A model generated the notes under the pieces. It made no database searches. It was not told the DNA's origin and saw only the letters and a program-made list of their open reading frames with translations. From NCBI RefSeq assembly GCF_030253575.1, contig NC_080568.1, positions 31,833,001-31,897,000 of the forward strand: a DNA stretch of 64,000 nt, in the 5' to 3' direction. Position 1 is the stretch's first letter. Every line of letters starts with the position of its first letter. Shown piece by piece: positions 12,220-24,277 of this stretch. Position numbers and translations under genes: made by a program. Source of the DNA: Rhododendron vialii. Its lineage: Eukaryota > Streptophyta > Magnoliopsida > Ericales > Ericaceae.

Positions 12220-13190
12220 GTGATAAAATCCCACATTGTTGTCCTCACATGTACATGCGAACTACATACACGTTTTTTTGTGTTTTCATTGATCCAGATC
12301 AAGCTAGCTACTTAAAACTTCATATTGATAGTCTACGCATTTTCGTCAATAAATTAAGGGGAGTGATTTTTACATTTATATCCAATCTCCATTTTTTGTC
12401 TCTGTTAATTTGAATTTTTTCATCAACAAAAGTAACATTTTATGGAAAAAAAATATTATGTATATGAATTTATCACTATACCCTATTATATATGAAAATT
12501 TTAAACAATCGAAGAGACAGAATCATAATTTTACAAGAATAAAGAAAAAAAATAAGAGTGTGGATAGATTTGGGGAGTATGAAAATAAATTACTGTAAAA
12601 TTATGGGTGTCAAACGGGTGACTTTAGATGAATTTGGACGGATTATATATTGATTGGTCTTTAATAAATAAATCATTATCCATTCAAAACCCAATTAGTT
12701 AGGTAATTATTAGTCAATCGAAACCAGACCTATTTATAAAGAGTGAAACTCAACCCACCTATTAACCATTTGTAGATCCGTTGTCACAAAATATATTCAA
12801 TACATGTTTACACAACAACAAAAAAAGAGTTGGGTAAACATATCAAAAACAAAAAAATAGAGTTGGGTGACGTAAAAAATTCTTGGTGACTTTAGTGATT
12901 TGGGTGGCCCACACCATAAACGAACAGCCAATTAATTAAGGGTGTAATTAATATAGATATTGGAATACTAATGTACAACTTAAATAGATGGATGGAGAAG
13001 CTGGTTTATGCATGATTTGTAGCATGACATGCATGCATGATACATGTGCATCACGTATGATGATCAGATGGACCCCAGCTGGTTAATGGGGTATGCATGC
13101 AATTATAGCAACACTGCTTTATGCATGTCACCGAATTCCATGGTAAATTATGGGTTTCCACTCATTTCTTCACATATCTGGATCAAAAAT

Positions 13191-13309
13191 GATACTCACA
13201 TAATAATTCAAACACAACCTCTCACATGCATGTGGGCTTCACACACACTACTATGTGTGGGCCCCACATATATGTGAGAGGTTGTGTAAGTTGTTGTGTG
13301 AGTAGCATC
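13191..13309. mobile_element. Foldback MITE (CTCTCACATG family), copy 1
   Basis: Inverted arms with ACAACCTCTCACATGCATG at left and ATATGTGAGAGGTTGTGT at right. The outer ends are GATACTCACA and GTGAGTAGCATC. The same family recurs at 13921-14086 and 55405-55539, with a possible fragment near 49960-50020. Confidence 0.8.
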
Positions 13310-13920
13310 TTTGTATCTGGATTAGCACAGTCAATTAATTATGATGTTGGTTTGCCAAATCGGTGATCAGGGATTCAGGGGAATATTAATTAATGATGTA
13401 CTGTATTATTCGATCGAACATTTTTATGGAAAAACATACACGCCACCCACCAACTCCGACTTATGCACATCTTCCATCACACCCTAGCTAGCCAGACCTA
13501 TTTATAAAGAGTGAAACTCAACCCACCTATTAACCATTTATAGATTCGTTGTCACAAAATATATTCAATACATGTTTACACAACAACAAAAAAAGAGTTG
13601 GGTGACGTAAAAAATTCTTGGAGACTTTAGTAATTTGGGTGGCCCACACCATAAACGAACAGCCAATTAATTAAGGGCGTAATTAATATAGATATTGGAA
13701 TACTAATGTACAACTTAAATAGATGGAGAAGCTGGTTTATGCATGATTTGTAGCATGACATGCATGCATGATACATGTGCATCATGTATGAGGATCAGAT
13801 GGACCCCAGCTGGTTAATGGGGTATGCATGCAATTATAGCAAAACTGCTTTATGCATGTCACCGAATTCCATGGTAAATTATGGGTTTCCACTCATTTCT
13901 TCACATATTGGATCAAAAAT

Positions 13921-14086
13921 AATACTCACACAATAATTCAAGCACAATAACTAACACAATCTCTCACATGCATGTGGGCTCCACATACACTACTATGTGT
14001 GGGCCCCATATATATGTGAGAGGTTGTGTCATATATGTGAGAGGTTGTATAAGTTGTTGTGTTTGGATTGTTGTGTGAGTAGCATC
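13921..14086. mobile_element. Foldback MITE (CTCTCACATG family), copy 2
   Basis: Same element as 13191-13309, carried along in the second unit of the tandem duplication. It has a small internal duplication of the TATATGTGAGAGGTTGT block, making it about 45 bp longer. Confidence 0.8.
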
Positions 14087-14272
14087 TTTGTATCTGGATC
14101 AGCACAGTCAATTAATTATGATGTTGGTTTGCCAAATCGGTGATCAGGGATTCAGGGGAATATTAATTAATGATGTACTGTATTATTCGATCGAACATTT
14201 TTATGGAAAAACATACACGCCACCCACCAACTCCGACTTCTGCACATCTCCCATCACACCCTAGCTAGCCTG

Positions 14273-15908
14273 GCCTCTTACTTACATATGTGAGTCAAGC
14301 TTATCACAATCAACAAATTTCAAATGCATTGTACCATTCCTTTCTCTCTCCCGTCTTTCCTATCTCTCTAGCTTTCAAGGCGTGTGACACGCAGACTTTG
14401 TTCTACAAAATAAAACCATACTCGTTGTCCAATTTGTAAAACCAAATTCATACTATTCCCATAATAATGTCCACAGTTAAATTAATTTGCTATACGCAAA
14501 TTGTTATTTGCTTGCAAGATATATACGGAGTATATGCTAAACCAAAACATGCTGGCTGAAACTCCGATCGTGGATATGTCCTAGCTAGGCAATAAGATAT
14601 ATAAATGAAGTCTCTCATAAATGAATGAGGAGAAATTAAAGAGAGAGAGGAGGATTGATAGAAGAAGACGTTGATGGATAAATATGTATTCAGTGTCCAT
14701 GTGACATGTATGTTGTGTGATCCTCACCTTCCTTGGTGCTTAAGAAAGAAGCAATTAAGCAATTTAGGAAACCGGAATAAATTAATTATTTTTTTGTTCA
14801 TCATTTTATTCATCATTTCAAGGACTGGGCAGTTCATCATGTGGCTAGCTAGCTAGACAGTAAACCCATATTAGGAGAAATTTTGTGCGTCTTTTAATTT
14901 AAATACATGATTTCGCTTCATGAAATTCAAGGATTCTTGCAAAGGACAGGTCAAAGATAAGTATTCGCAACTGCTTTATTGGTTAGGAGTCTCCATCAAG
15001 GAGGAGAGAGAGAGAACAAATTAAACACTGAACAACATATATGGGAGTTTGGGGGCTTGTAGCTAGCAAATTCCTAACCATTAATTTTGAAAACGGACGG
15101 TGTGATTGCTCACTACAAGAGTTTAGTGACTTCCTCACTACAAGCCCCGCGAGTCCTAAACATTGGAAATTATAACATTGGAGAAGTAGGATCGAGTTTG
15201 CATTTCCGGGGCGGTGTTGGGCTTCATTTCTACGAATCAAATTAAACACAATTGGGCCGTTCAAAAAAAAAAAATTAAACACAATTGTGGCCTTATAATT
15301 AATTAGTGCTAAGAAAGTGTCCTTATATAATTTTCCCTTAATAGTTCAATGCTGAGGCATCCCACATGTGACCCAGAGCCAAGTCTCTTCAATTGTTTTT
15401 CACTTTAAATTCTTTCTCCTTCTAATTTCAAGAATGAGTACTGGAACGACAAAAAAAGGAAAAGAAAAAAAAACAATTAATTAGGGTTCCTTGGTATTCT
15501 ATTCTCAGAGGTTGATCGTGTGAAGACAATGACAACGGGAGTGGATGGGTGTCATTTGTGACTTTAGCTCTTCATTTGCTAATTTTAGTTATTTTGTTTC
15601 TTTTCTTCCAAAAAAATCTTCAGAGAGACTGACTGAGAGGTTGGTTGAGAATTTGTGAACAACAACAATATTAAAGATAGGTGTACGTTTCGATCGCTGT
15701 TATACTCAACTCAAAGTGCCCATCATCGATCCTCTTAATTAGTGCTATTATTTGTGAATGCAGGAAGCTCTTGGAGGTGTCCCGAGTCCGTGAGATCCGT
15801 CACGTTTTCGGTGGGAAGAAAACAGATGCGTTGATATTCTAGACAAGAGATCATTTTAGCTTATGTTTTCCTATTTAGTTGAACCTATGTTGCAACAGAC
15901 TGCTAATG
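14273..15908. other. Gene-free AT-rich stretch
   Basis: Short frames such as 14671-14856 and 14983-15282 show no family resemblance and no flanking splice logic. I see no RNA gene or clear repeat. Confidence 0.5.
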
Positions 15909-16143
15909 GGACCGGGAAACCCTGCCAAGCAAGGGTGTTTGGCAGGGGTGCTGAGCGCATTTCGGTCGTCCAAAAGTGTTTTGGATAGTCCAGATGCAAA
16001 GGTACCGAATGGATTTAAAAAAAAAAAAGAAAAGGAAAAGGAAAAGATGTTTTGATCCGGGCAGTCGATTTTTAGATGAACAGCCGGATTGACCGCCTGG
16101 CACCCGCTCGGCAGAGGTGCCGCTAGGCAGGGTCTCCGGGTCC
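15909..16143. mobile_element. hAT-like MITE with 8-bp target-site duplication
   Basis: The left end GGACCGGGAAACCCTGCC and the reverse-complemented right end GGACCCGGAGACCCTGCC are near-perfect terminal inverted repeats. TGCTAATG flanks both sides (15901-15908 and 16145-16152). An 8-bp duplication fits the hAT superfamily. A relative lies at 36067-36251. Confidence 0.8.
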
Positions 16144-16548
16144 TTGCTAATGACTCTGTAGGAGTTAAAATGCATGTTAAATACCACAAAAACGTTTATG
16201 GTTGTGTTTCTATAATGTCATCTGGTTTTAAAAAAAAAAAAAAAAAAACATTAAGATAGTATTGTGCACTACCTTAATACGTACAACTTTAATCCTGAAA
16301 GGAAACAGAAATGCTAAGGGACATCATCACCTGGATGAAAATAAAAATAAAAGGTTGAATTTTGTACAATCGAGATACTAAAAAGGAACAAAATACAACT
16401 TCTATCCTGAAAAAAAAAAAAATCTAACTTCTGCCTATTAAGCATCAGATAATAGGTAAAACATGATCGATATCCTAAAAAAATGTATTAATTCCCATAA
16501 AACGCATATTGATATCCTAATTTATTTATCCTTACATATATACTTATT

Positions 16549-16793
16549 ACTCCTTAGTTACTATGTCCCAAATTGTTCGTCCTCTACGAAAAAACGTACA
16601 ATTTTGATTAAAAAAATAAAATACTTTTGCGCATAATGTTCAATTTTTTTTTTGCACCATATTAAAAAGCTCATGAGGTACTTTAATTTGGTATTAAAAA
16701 ATTTTAAAAAATAATTCTTGAAAGTACTTTATTTTTTGATTTAAAAATTACATGACTTTTCATAAGAAACGAGCAATTTTGGACAAAGGGAGT
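16549..16793. mobile_element. Stowaway-like MITE
   Basis: The left end has TGTCCCAAATTGTTCGTC and the right end ACGAGCAATTTTGGACAAA followed by GGGAGTA. These are the common plant 'TACTCCCTCCGTCC'-type inverted ends. The left terminus carries a small insertion, so its exact start is uncertain. Confidence 0.7.
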
Positions 16794-16826
16794 ACTATCC
16801 TATGCTAGTCAAACGAGCGGAGGTTA

Positions 16827-17241
16827 GAGCATCCACACCTGTCTCGCCACATTCCTTTAAACATTAAAATAACGAGCAAAACTTCCAAAACTGGACTGCA
16901 TCAACCTCGGCTGTTAACTCGTTATTCTACGAATTGTTTAACTTAGCTATCGTTCCTCGTGTCTCCTAGGGAGAAACTATTCACCAACTCTACTAAATTT
17001 TATTATTTTAACCGTGTGTTTTTAACCCACTTTCTGTTCGGTCCAATAGTTTAACTCTTGGCATACATGGTTTTTTTTTTGTATTAAATAGGAAATACAA
17101 AACTACAAATATTTAATTACAAAGAGAGTGTGAGTAAAGAGCTTGATGCAGTGAATATTTTAAAAATGGGTAGCTAAAGTAATAAAATGATTTTTGCTCT
17201 CTAATTTGGTTCAAAATTTAAAGATACAGGTGCGGATACTC
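16827..17241. mobile_element. Tourist/PIF-Harbinger-like MITE with TTA duplication
   Basis: The ends GAGCATCCACACCTGT and ACAGGTGCGGATACTC are inverted repeats. TTA lies directly outside each end (16824-16826 and 17242-17244), the usual PIF/Harbinger target duplication. It ends about 390 bp upstream of the SDF2-like start codon and may form part of that promoter. Confidence 0.8.
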
Positions 17242-17627
17242 TTAGGAAAACTGATTTTTCAAATTAAAACGCACCACGTCATCATTTCCCACGTGTAACA
17301 CTATCATTCGTCCCAACCTTCACATCCGACGTGGCACAAAAAAACCTTTCTCTTTCATCTCTCTCTTTCTCTCTCCCGAGATCTACCTCGATCTCTCACA
17401 CAGAAAAGCATTTGACCCGACATATTCGGATCATCAGCCGTCCCATCCCAGCAGCCGTGGCTCCGTCAGGCCTCTCCCGCAGAAAACCCACTTCTTCCAA
17501 CTCCCCATCGCCATCACCATCACCCAATCACACTCCAATTCAGAATCCGACCCGCATTGTATACGGAGAACCCGATCCGAACATCCCTTTCTGGCAACGG
17601 ACCTGGTTCCTGATCCTACTCCTCGTT

Positions 17628-20600
17628 ATGGGTTTGTCTTCATTCGCTCTCGCCGCCTTCCTGTTCGTAACCCTCGATCCTGATTACACTTCCTCTCCCG
17701 TTTACGCTGCTTCCTCTGAGGGCGTGGAGGTAACTAACCACATTTGATTCACAACTGTATATTTGTTTTAGTTATCTTTGTTGAATTTGTGAAATCATGG
17801 GAAAAATCTACTCTTTTTTGGGGGGTTATTTTCATATTATTCTTTAAGGCTACGTTTTGGGTTAATCCAATTAATGTCTAATTTTGAATTAAGTGATTTC
17901 TATGTACCATTTCAGCAAAAATAAATAGAGGTTTACCCACAAGTGGGTGGGGGAATTGGGCCCCCAGATTAGTCACATAAGTTAGCCTGAACACCTGAGT
18001 TATAGGAAGATAAATAACTAGAGGTTGGGTTAAACTGGAGTGGAATGTGGATTAGAGATAGCTGAGATGTATTGGGCTGGAACCCTTTCTAACCAACAAT
18101 TTATAGCGCGAACAATTTCGATAACACTCTCGTAAAGTCGATACTTGTGGGTCCATGCATAGAAGTTTATAATTGTCTGATACTCTGATCCATTTCAGCT
18201 ATGTGAGTGTGGGATTGTTGAATTGTTTTGAGATGCTTCAACTGGATGAGTTGATTTGAATGGTAAGATTCGAGGTTGAATTTAAAATTGCGGAGGAGTT
18301 AATCAATTGAAATAGATCTTTAGCCATTCTAAAGCGGTTGTAAATAGACATAGCAGAGACTTATCTTGTTAATGTATAGGTAAGGTTTTTTATGGAATCA
18401 TTTCAATAACTAGTAATCACTTAACTAAAGCTCTCACTTTCAGAGGGAGTTTAGAAAGGCTAGACGAAGCCCAACTATACACTGAATGGTGAGAGCTAAC
18501 AAGAACAATTCAAAGAGTAAGTCTTTGCCGAAGGCACCACCAACGATTCTCTTACCTTCTCGATCGGTACCTGTTTGGAAAGATAGTTCCAGACCTCCCT
18601 GGTTACGAGATTCTTATTAATTCACATTTCAAATGTAAACCTGAAAATAGAATTCTAATTCAAAGTTATACTTCTTGGATAAGTATTGGCGAATTCATTA
18701 ATTTTAGATCCACGAATCAAGAAATAACCTAAGAATTTTTGGGGCTCTCATTGTATTCTAGGTTAGCATGTTCCATTTTTCTCTTAGATTAAGTAGGAGA
18801 TCGAGGATTTAAGATGTACAGTTTTCTTCATTCTTACTCTGTCTCGTATTGTTTGAGACTGGCAGATTACTTATGGTTCTGTTATCAAGCTTATGCATGA
18901 AAGGACGAAAGTTCGGTTGCATTCCCACGATGTCCCATATGGTTCTGGTAGTGGTCAGCAGTCAGTCACTGGTTTTCCCAGTGTTGATGATTCCAATAGC
19001 TACTGGGTATGCTTATGATCATCCTTTCTCTTTCATACATTATCATTTTTAATCACATAAATTAAGTTGTATTACAATAATTCAAGATCAGCTTTGAAGT
19101 TTTTGGATTTAATGGGGACTTATTTTGTCAACAGATTGTTAGGCCTGAGCTAGAATCATCCGCTAAACAAGGGGACACAATTAAAAGTGGAACAAACATC
19201 CGATTGCAACATATGAGGACAAGGAGATGGCTCCATAGCCACTTGCATGCCTCCCCGATTTCTGGCAATCTCGAGGTTTGTAGATTTGCTTCTGTATGAT
19301 CTTGCTTCCTCCCATTTTTTCTTTTCTTCATTTTCTCGATTTCTCTAAGTATAACAAAATCTGCCTTTTGCCTCTTTAGCTTTTAACACCACCTCACACA
19401 AGTTGAAGAATGCTCTGTTACTGGTTACCCTTTTATCCCATTACTTTCTTTAATTTTTGGATCTTTAGTTGTAGAAGTTAAGCTTGATAACTGGCGGAGG
19501 ACATTTGTTTTTTCCTTGCTCCATCAATAAGGTGACTTATGAGTACAGTTGGTGGCAATTGGAAATACCTTATTCTCACACTCCTTTGTCTCAAACTCTC
19601 CACCATCTTGTTTCAGCAACATGTATCTAATATCTATTTTATTTCTGTACTATGAACGGTAATGTTCGTTTTGCTTATCCTATCTAGCACTCTCATGTCT
19701 ACCACTTTTTTCACATTTCCCATCGACCTGGTCATTTGTAGTGAGATTCTGTGGAACTAATAAAGTAGTGAAAATTTGAAGTTCGGACTGAACTTGCAAC
19801 TTTCCAGTTTCCTTCTCATTGTTCTAGACTTTTAGCAACCAAATGAAATGGCAAATTTTTTTCTTCAGGGAAAGAGGAGTTTATGTTACTGTTGAAAAGG
19901 CATCCAACATTTCAAATGTAGAGGTGTTTGGTCGCCTATGCACAATATGAGATGGATGGAATTGGAGAATGAATATTTAACAAGTCTTCTGAAAGCCTTA
20001 TAGTGCAAAAGGAAACCAAATTTTCCACTTTTCCGTGTTTGAAGAAGTGTCGATATGCATTGGTTGTGGTTTAGTATTGGAACCCAACTACAGGCACCAA
20101 CGGGTGTGCACCGTCATGTGGGGCCCACTCTAGGGTCCCACATGAATAATCCGAGCCGTTAAATAGATTCTGAATGAAAAACTAGATAATTGGATCAAGC
20201 ACTTACACATATCGGATTGAGCTGATTTTCCTCACTGCAACTCGAAAAATTATTTAAAATTATTGAAAGGCTCGGATTATCCATGTGGGACCCCGGACTG
20301 TGCCCCACGGTCCGGGGTGTGCACATTGGTGCCCTTAGCATTTTCTTTAATATTCTACTGCATGTGTGAATGGAACAGCAATACTGCTGCCTGCTTATCT
20401 ATCCTCCTATACCGACTTTGCCTATCCTAGCTGGAGATGCTCGCGCCCATGTTTAGTTGGGAAATCCCTAGTGATAGCAATTTTTACTGTAAAGCTTGTC
20501 GTTGTACGACATAACCTATCTACCTGTTTCCGCTTGAACTGTGTTACTGAATATGCTAGTTTGCAGTTTCTAGAAAGCCTTTCTATTGTGAATTATCTTT

Positions 20601-21325
20601 CCCCATGGCCCCTTCAAAGTCCTGAAGTTTGATCTCAAATTTTGCTAAAATTGAGCCTTGAAGACTTAAGCTGTATTGTATTATCTTGTAGGTGAGCTGC
20701 TTTGGAGGGGATGGTAATTCTGATACTGGAGATCATTGGAGGTGAGACTTGCTGATCACTCGTGTTTGGTCTCAGAACTAGTTCAACGGCCCCTTGGTAA
20801 CCTGCATTGTGATACTCATGTTTTTTCCCTTTGCAGTCTTGACTTAGAGGGAGGTGGGATGACTTGGAGGCAAGATCAAAGGATCAGGATTCACCACGTT
20901 GACACCAGTGGTTATCTTCACAGTCATGACAAGAAGTACACTCGAATAGCCGGAGGTCAACAAGAGGTAACGAAAAGTTAAAACCTGCAATTTACTATGT
21001 GTTTGTGGGAGGTGCTGGTTACTGGGTGTCATAAACTGCTCATTCGAATTGTCAACAAAGGATGTCTTGGTCAAATTTGAGATGGAGTTCTTACATATAA
21101 CTCCATGAAGGGCTGGAAGTAGCAGTTAGCATGCAAACATTTGCGAGAGTTCTTTTTTAACAGAGATTCCAATTGCATTGTTATTAGCTTTCCATTCTTT
21201 GTCAATTCTACCCATCCTGAGATATTGTGTTCATTATGCAGGTTTGTGGTGTCCGAGAGAAGAAGGCAGATAATGTTTGGTTGGCAGTGGAGGGTGTCTA
21301 CCTCCCAATTACAGAAACCAAGTAG
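17628..21325 (+). CDS. SDF2: SDF2-like MIR-domain ER protein
   Basis: Six coding exons: 17628-17729, 18866-19006, 19135-19275, 20692-20741, 20837-20966 and 21242-21325. They join in frame to 215 aa, close to Arabidopsis SDF2 (about 218 aa). A hydrophobic N-terminus (MGLSSFALAAFLFVTL) looks like a signal peptide. The rest is a MIR-repeat domain with family words VRLHSHDVPYGSGSGQQSVT, LQHMRTRRWLHSH and GGMTWRQDQRIRIHH. Known role of the family: soluble ER-lumen partner of ERdj3B in glycoprotein quality control, including maturation of immune receptors. The frame is open upstream to 17331 but contains no ATG there, so 17628 is the first usable start. No C-terminal HDEL is seen, as in plant SDF2. 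Intron 3 (19276-20691) holds a MITE. Confidence 0.93.
20093..20333. mobile_element. MITE inside SDF2 intron 3
   Basis: Inverted ends GGCACCAACGGGTGTGCAC and GTGTGCACATTGGTGCC, with a second inner pair CCCACATGAATAATCCGAGCC-like against GGCTCGGATTATCCATGTGG. It lies wholly within the intron, away from splice sites. A half-element of similar composition is near 42595-42660. Confidence 0.75.
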
Positions 21326-23107
21326 AAGTCACCAAGGTTTGACTAGACAAAGCATTTCGCTCTCTTGGAGGGGGTTCGTTTTTTCCGGGATCTAAGCATC
21401 CTCAGAATCTTGAGCATCACAAATTTTAAACTTGATATACAGTGACAGGCTAACCATGTGTTCTTGAACAAGTTGTTCTTATCACAATTTAGTGGAACGC
21501 ATTTGGTTGCTTCTAATTGTTTTGTATACCATTTATTTTTCCATCTGAGAGTATTATACAGTCTTGACTGTGGTCATAACGTATAAGAGCATCTGCAGCC
21601 CTTAGTCCACTTTTTACTTAACTTGGTATAAATTCTCCAATGGACAAATTCAAGTGAAAACCATAGTAATGACAGTTTTGGGTAGGTCAAATGGTTTTTT
21701 TCCGGACGACTGGACTAAGAGTTGAAAAGTGTTCACAATGGTGGGATTCGAACTCATGATCTTGATTAGTATTGTGAATCCAAGTTCAAACACTAATCAT
21801 TTCTGATAAATCCATCTCTTATCCACTTTTTACTCAACTTCATTTGGTATAAACTATTAATCAGTTCAGTGAAGGGGAAATCGTTTGAATAGTGTCGTGG
21901 GTCTCACCTCCTTTTGTGGGAGAAGATGTAAAAATTGATGTGAACTTAGATTTGTCCCTTCATTTCTTCTGCATTGTTAGAGATAAAAAGTGTTCAGGAT
22001 TCGAACTCATGATCTCGATTAGTGTCTCGGCATGCTATCCTAATCATTCTACTATTAGGCTAACACTTGGCTATTCTATCATGTGAAGTTCATTTCCTTG
22101 TGCCATTTGACAACACATAGAAGAGATAGGTTACATTCTAATTTCTGTAAATCCCAATTCAAGAATTAAGATCTACCATTTCGATCTAACCCCTCCTTCC
22201 CTTTAAGTGGTTGTGATATTCTTCCATAGACTAAAACAAACCTCATGTAGTAGATTATGCAAAATAAAACTATTGATATTCAAAATAAAATTCATCACGA
22301 TCTCATTTAGCGATTTAAAAATTGCTACTTGATATGCTTATTTTCTTAGTTGATCAGAAAAAAATATTGATGGGTTTATTGTCTATGCAAAAAAAGAGAG
22401 AAGTAAAATCCGATCTTAAAGATGTCAAAAGATAATCGTAAAATGATACATAATGTCATAAACAACTAGAACTTACTAGTTCATTTATCATATAACAAAT
22501 ACAATTCGTTCAAATCGATAGCAATGTCACATCAAACATAATCTTTTGTGTACATGTTGAGCACATCAAGATTGAATATTCAAAACATCAAAATTGAATC
22601 GTAATCCAAGACGAATCAAAGAAGAGGACCTAAGTCACCAAAAAATCTCATATGGTACGTTTCTATTTGATGTGGCCATTTTTCTAATTTTTGAGCCACT
22701 TGATGTATATGTGGTGGCGGTGGTGATACGTCTCTCTCTTATCTTCCTCGAGATAACTCATTCACAATCATTCCAACTACCCAGAAATTTCCAGCCAAAA
22801 TCAAAAGCAAAAAATACGTAAAATTCCATACTTTCGAAAGTTTACCCTTTCGTCCAGAACCCTATTATGAGAAATTTTTGGGTATATGTCTTCTGATTTT
22901 GAAAACAGTAGGAGTATTTTTTATTTCAGTTTTGAGATTTCATTTCTCTCCTTCCCCTTTCTTCTTTGGGAGGAGGAAAGCAGAGAAGGGCCCTATACCA
23001 CGTTCAGACCAAAAGCCCTTTCTCTCTCTACAACATACCCATTTGAGCCCCTACCTTTGGGCAAATAGATCCCAGCATCAAAAGCGTAATCTGCTGATAA
23101 GTTTCTG
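21326..23107. other. SDF2 3' region, intergenic DNA and CAF1 leader
   Basis: The first few hundred bases are probably the SDF2 3' UTR. A one-sided GAGCATCTGCAGCCC motif at about 21587 may be a relic MITE end. The last 150 bases before 23108 read as the CAF1 5' leader. No gene is supported in between. Confidence 0.5.
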
Positions 23108-23388
23108 GTAAGAATCAATTCCTCTTGTTTTTCAATTTCTAAATTAGTATTACCTCCGTCTTAAAAATATTGTGCGGTCCGCAAACCAAGAACTTCAAAA
23201 TAATTCATCTTTGTAGAAAATATTTAAACTTTTTGCCGCTAGTTACTAAATACCAATCGGTTTTTTAATTTGTGGAATTTTTTTTGAATCTTTCATGAAA
23301 AAATATCTTTTCTAATTTCTCGTTTGGAGGGAGCAATTGTTTATGTATTTCTGGGATTTGATTGATTTTGTTTTTTTTGTTTTTGTAG
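23108..23388 (+). other. Intron in the CAF1 5' leader
   Basis: A good donor (TTTCTG|GTAAGAATC at 23108) and a pyrimidine-rich acceptor (TTTTTGTAG|CTC at 23388) sit between a leader-like segment and the CAF1 start codon at 23468. It contains a Stowaway-like MITE at about 23150-23335. Inferred from splice consensus only. Confidence 0.6.
23150..23335. mobile_element. Stowaway-like MITE in CAF1 leader intron
   Basis: The left end CCTCCGTCTTAAAAATATTG followed by GCGGTCCGCAAA resembles the element at 53116-53329. The right end is TTTGGAGGGAGCAA. The inner parts have diverged. Confidence 0.6.
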
Positions 23389-23467
23389 CTCAAATTGTTG
23401 AATTGTGTGAACCGGTTTGTTGTGCGTCAGATTTGGTTTTTTGAATTGGGTTTTATGTACCCTTGGA

Positions 23468-24277
23468 ATGTCGCTTTTGCCCAAAAGCGATTCAATCCAA
23501 ATTCGAGATGTATGGAAGGACAATCTGGAGGAAGAGTTCACTTTGATTCGAGAAATAGTTGATGAATTTCCGTATATAGCTATGGATACGGAGTTTCCGG
23601 GAATTGTTCTTCGCCCGGTGGGAATTTTCAAGAACAATAACGATTATCATTACCAGACTTTGAAAGACAACGTAGACATGTTGAAGTTGATTCAGTTAGG
23701 GCTTACTTTTTCAGATGAAGATGGGAATTTACCCACTTGTGGGTCTGATAAGTATTGCATTTGGCAGTTCAATTTCTGCGAATTTAATGTGAATGAAGAT
23801 GTTTTCGCAAACGACTCGATCGAGCTCTTACGACAGAGCGGGATTGATTTTAACAAAAACAATGATATGGGTATTGATGCGAAGCGATTTGGAGAGCTTT
23901 TGATGTCGTCTGGGATTGTTTTGAATGACAATGTTTATTGGGTTACTTTCCATAGTGGGTATGATTTTGGGTACTTGCTTAAGGTATTGACTTGCCAGGA
24001 TTTACCTGATACTCAAGCTGGGTTCTTTGATCTGATCAATATGTATTTTCCGGTCGTTTATGACATCAAGCATCTCATGAAGTTCTGTAATAGCCTTCAT
24101 GGCGGATTGAACAAGCTCGCAGAACTGTTGGAAGTTGAGAGAGTTGGTGTTTGTCACCAGGCAGGTTCAGATAGTTTGCTCACAGCTTGTACGTTCAGGA
24201 AGTTGAAAGAGAATTTCTTTAGCGGCTCACTTGAGAAGTATGCCGGCGTTTTGTATGGTCTAGGTGTTGAAAATTGA
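23468..24277 (+). CDS. CAF1: CAF1 mRNA deadenylase (CCR4-NOT subunit)
   Basis: Intronless coding region of 269 aa, the usual length and structure for plant CAF1 (Pop2-type) proteins. It removes poly(A) tails from mRNA as part of the CCR4-NOT complex. All DEDDh nuclease residues are present: D40 and E42 in MDTEFPG, D166 in [10 protein letters not shown], and H230 and D235 in [11 protein letters not shown]. The typical [14 protein letters not shown] and [10 protein letters not shown] segments are also intact. The frame is open back to 23417 but the first ATG is 23468, giving [16 protein letters not shown], which matches CAF1 N-termini. Several Arabidopsis CAF1 genes are likewise intronless. A leader intron is likely just upstream. 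No defect seen. Confidence 0.96.
   Translation: MSLLPKSDSIQIRDVWKDNLEEEFTLIREIVDEFPYIAMDTEFPGIVLRPVGIFKNNNDYHYQTLKDNVDMLKLIQLGLTFSDEDGNLPTCGSDKYCIWQFNFCEFNVNEDVFANDSIELLRQSGIDFNKNNDMGIDAKRFGELLMSSGIVLNDNVYWVTFHSGYDFGYLLKVLTCQDLPDTQAGFFDLINMYFPVVYDIKHLMKFCNSLHGGLNKLAELLEVERVGVCHQAGSDSLLTACTFRKLKENFFSGSLEKYAGVLYGLGVEN

Larger units (their letters stand above)
12724..14272. repeat. 0.77-kb tandem duplication
   Basis: Unit 1 (12724-13491) and unit 2 (13492-14272) are near-identical with a period of 768 bp and abut at a shared GCCAGACC junction. Each unit holds one copy of the same foldback MITE, so that element was present before the duplication. No coding region is recognised. Near-identity points to a recent event. 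Confidence 0.9.

Noticed and set aside
12130-12315. Ser-Leu-rich open frame
   Set aside because: It is the translation of a CT microsatellite.
15875-16189. Overlapping minus-strand frames with Cys and Pro
   Set aside because: They lie inside a hAT-like MITE with clear ends and target duplication.
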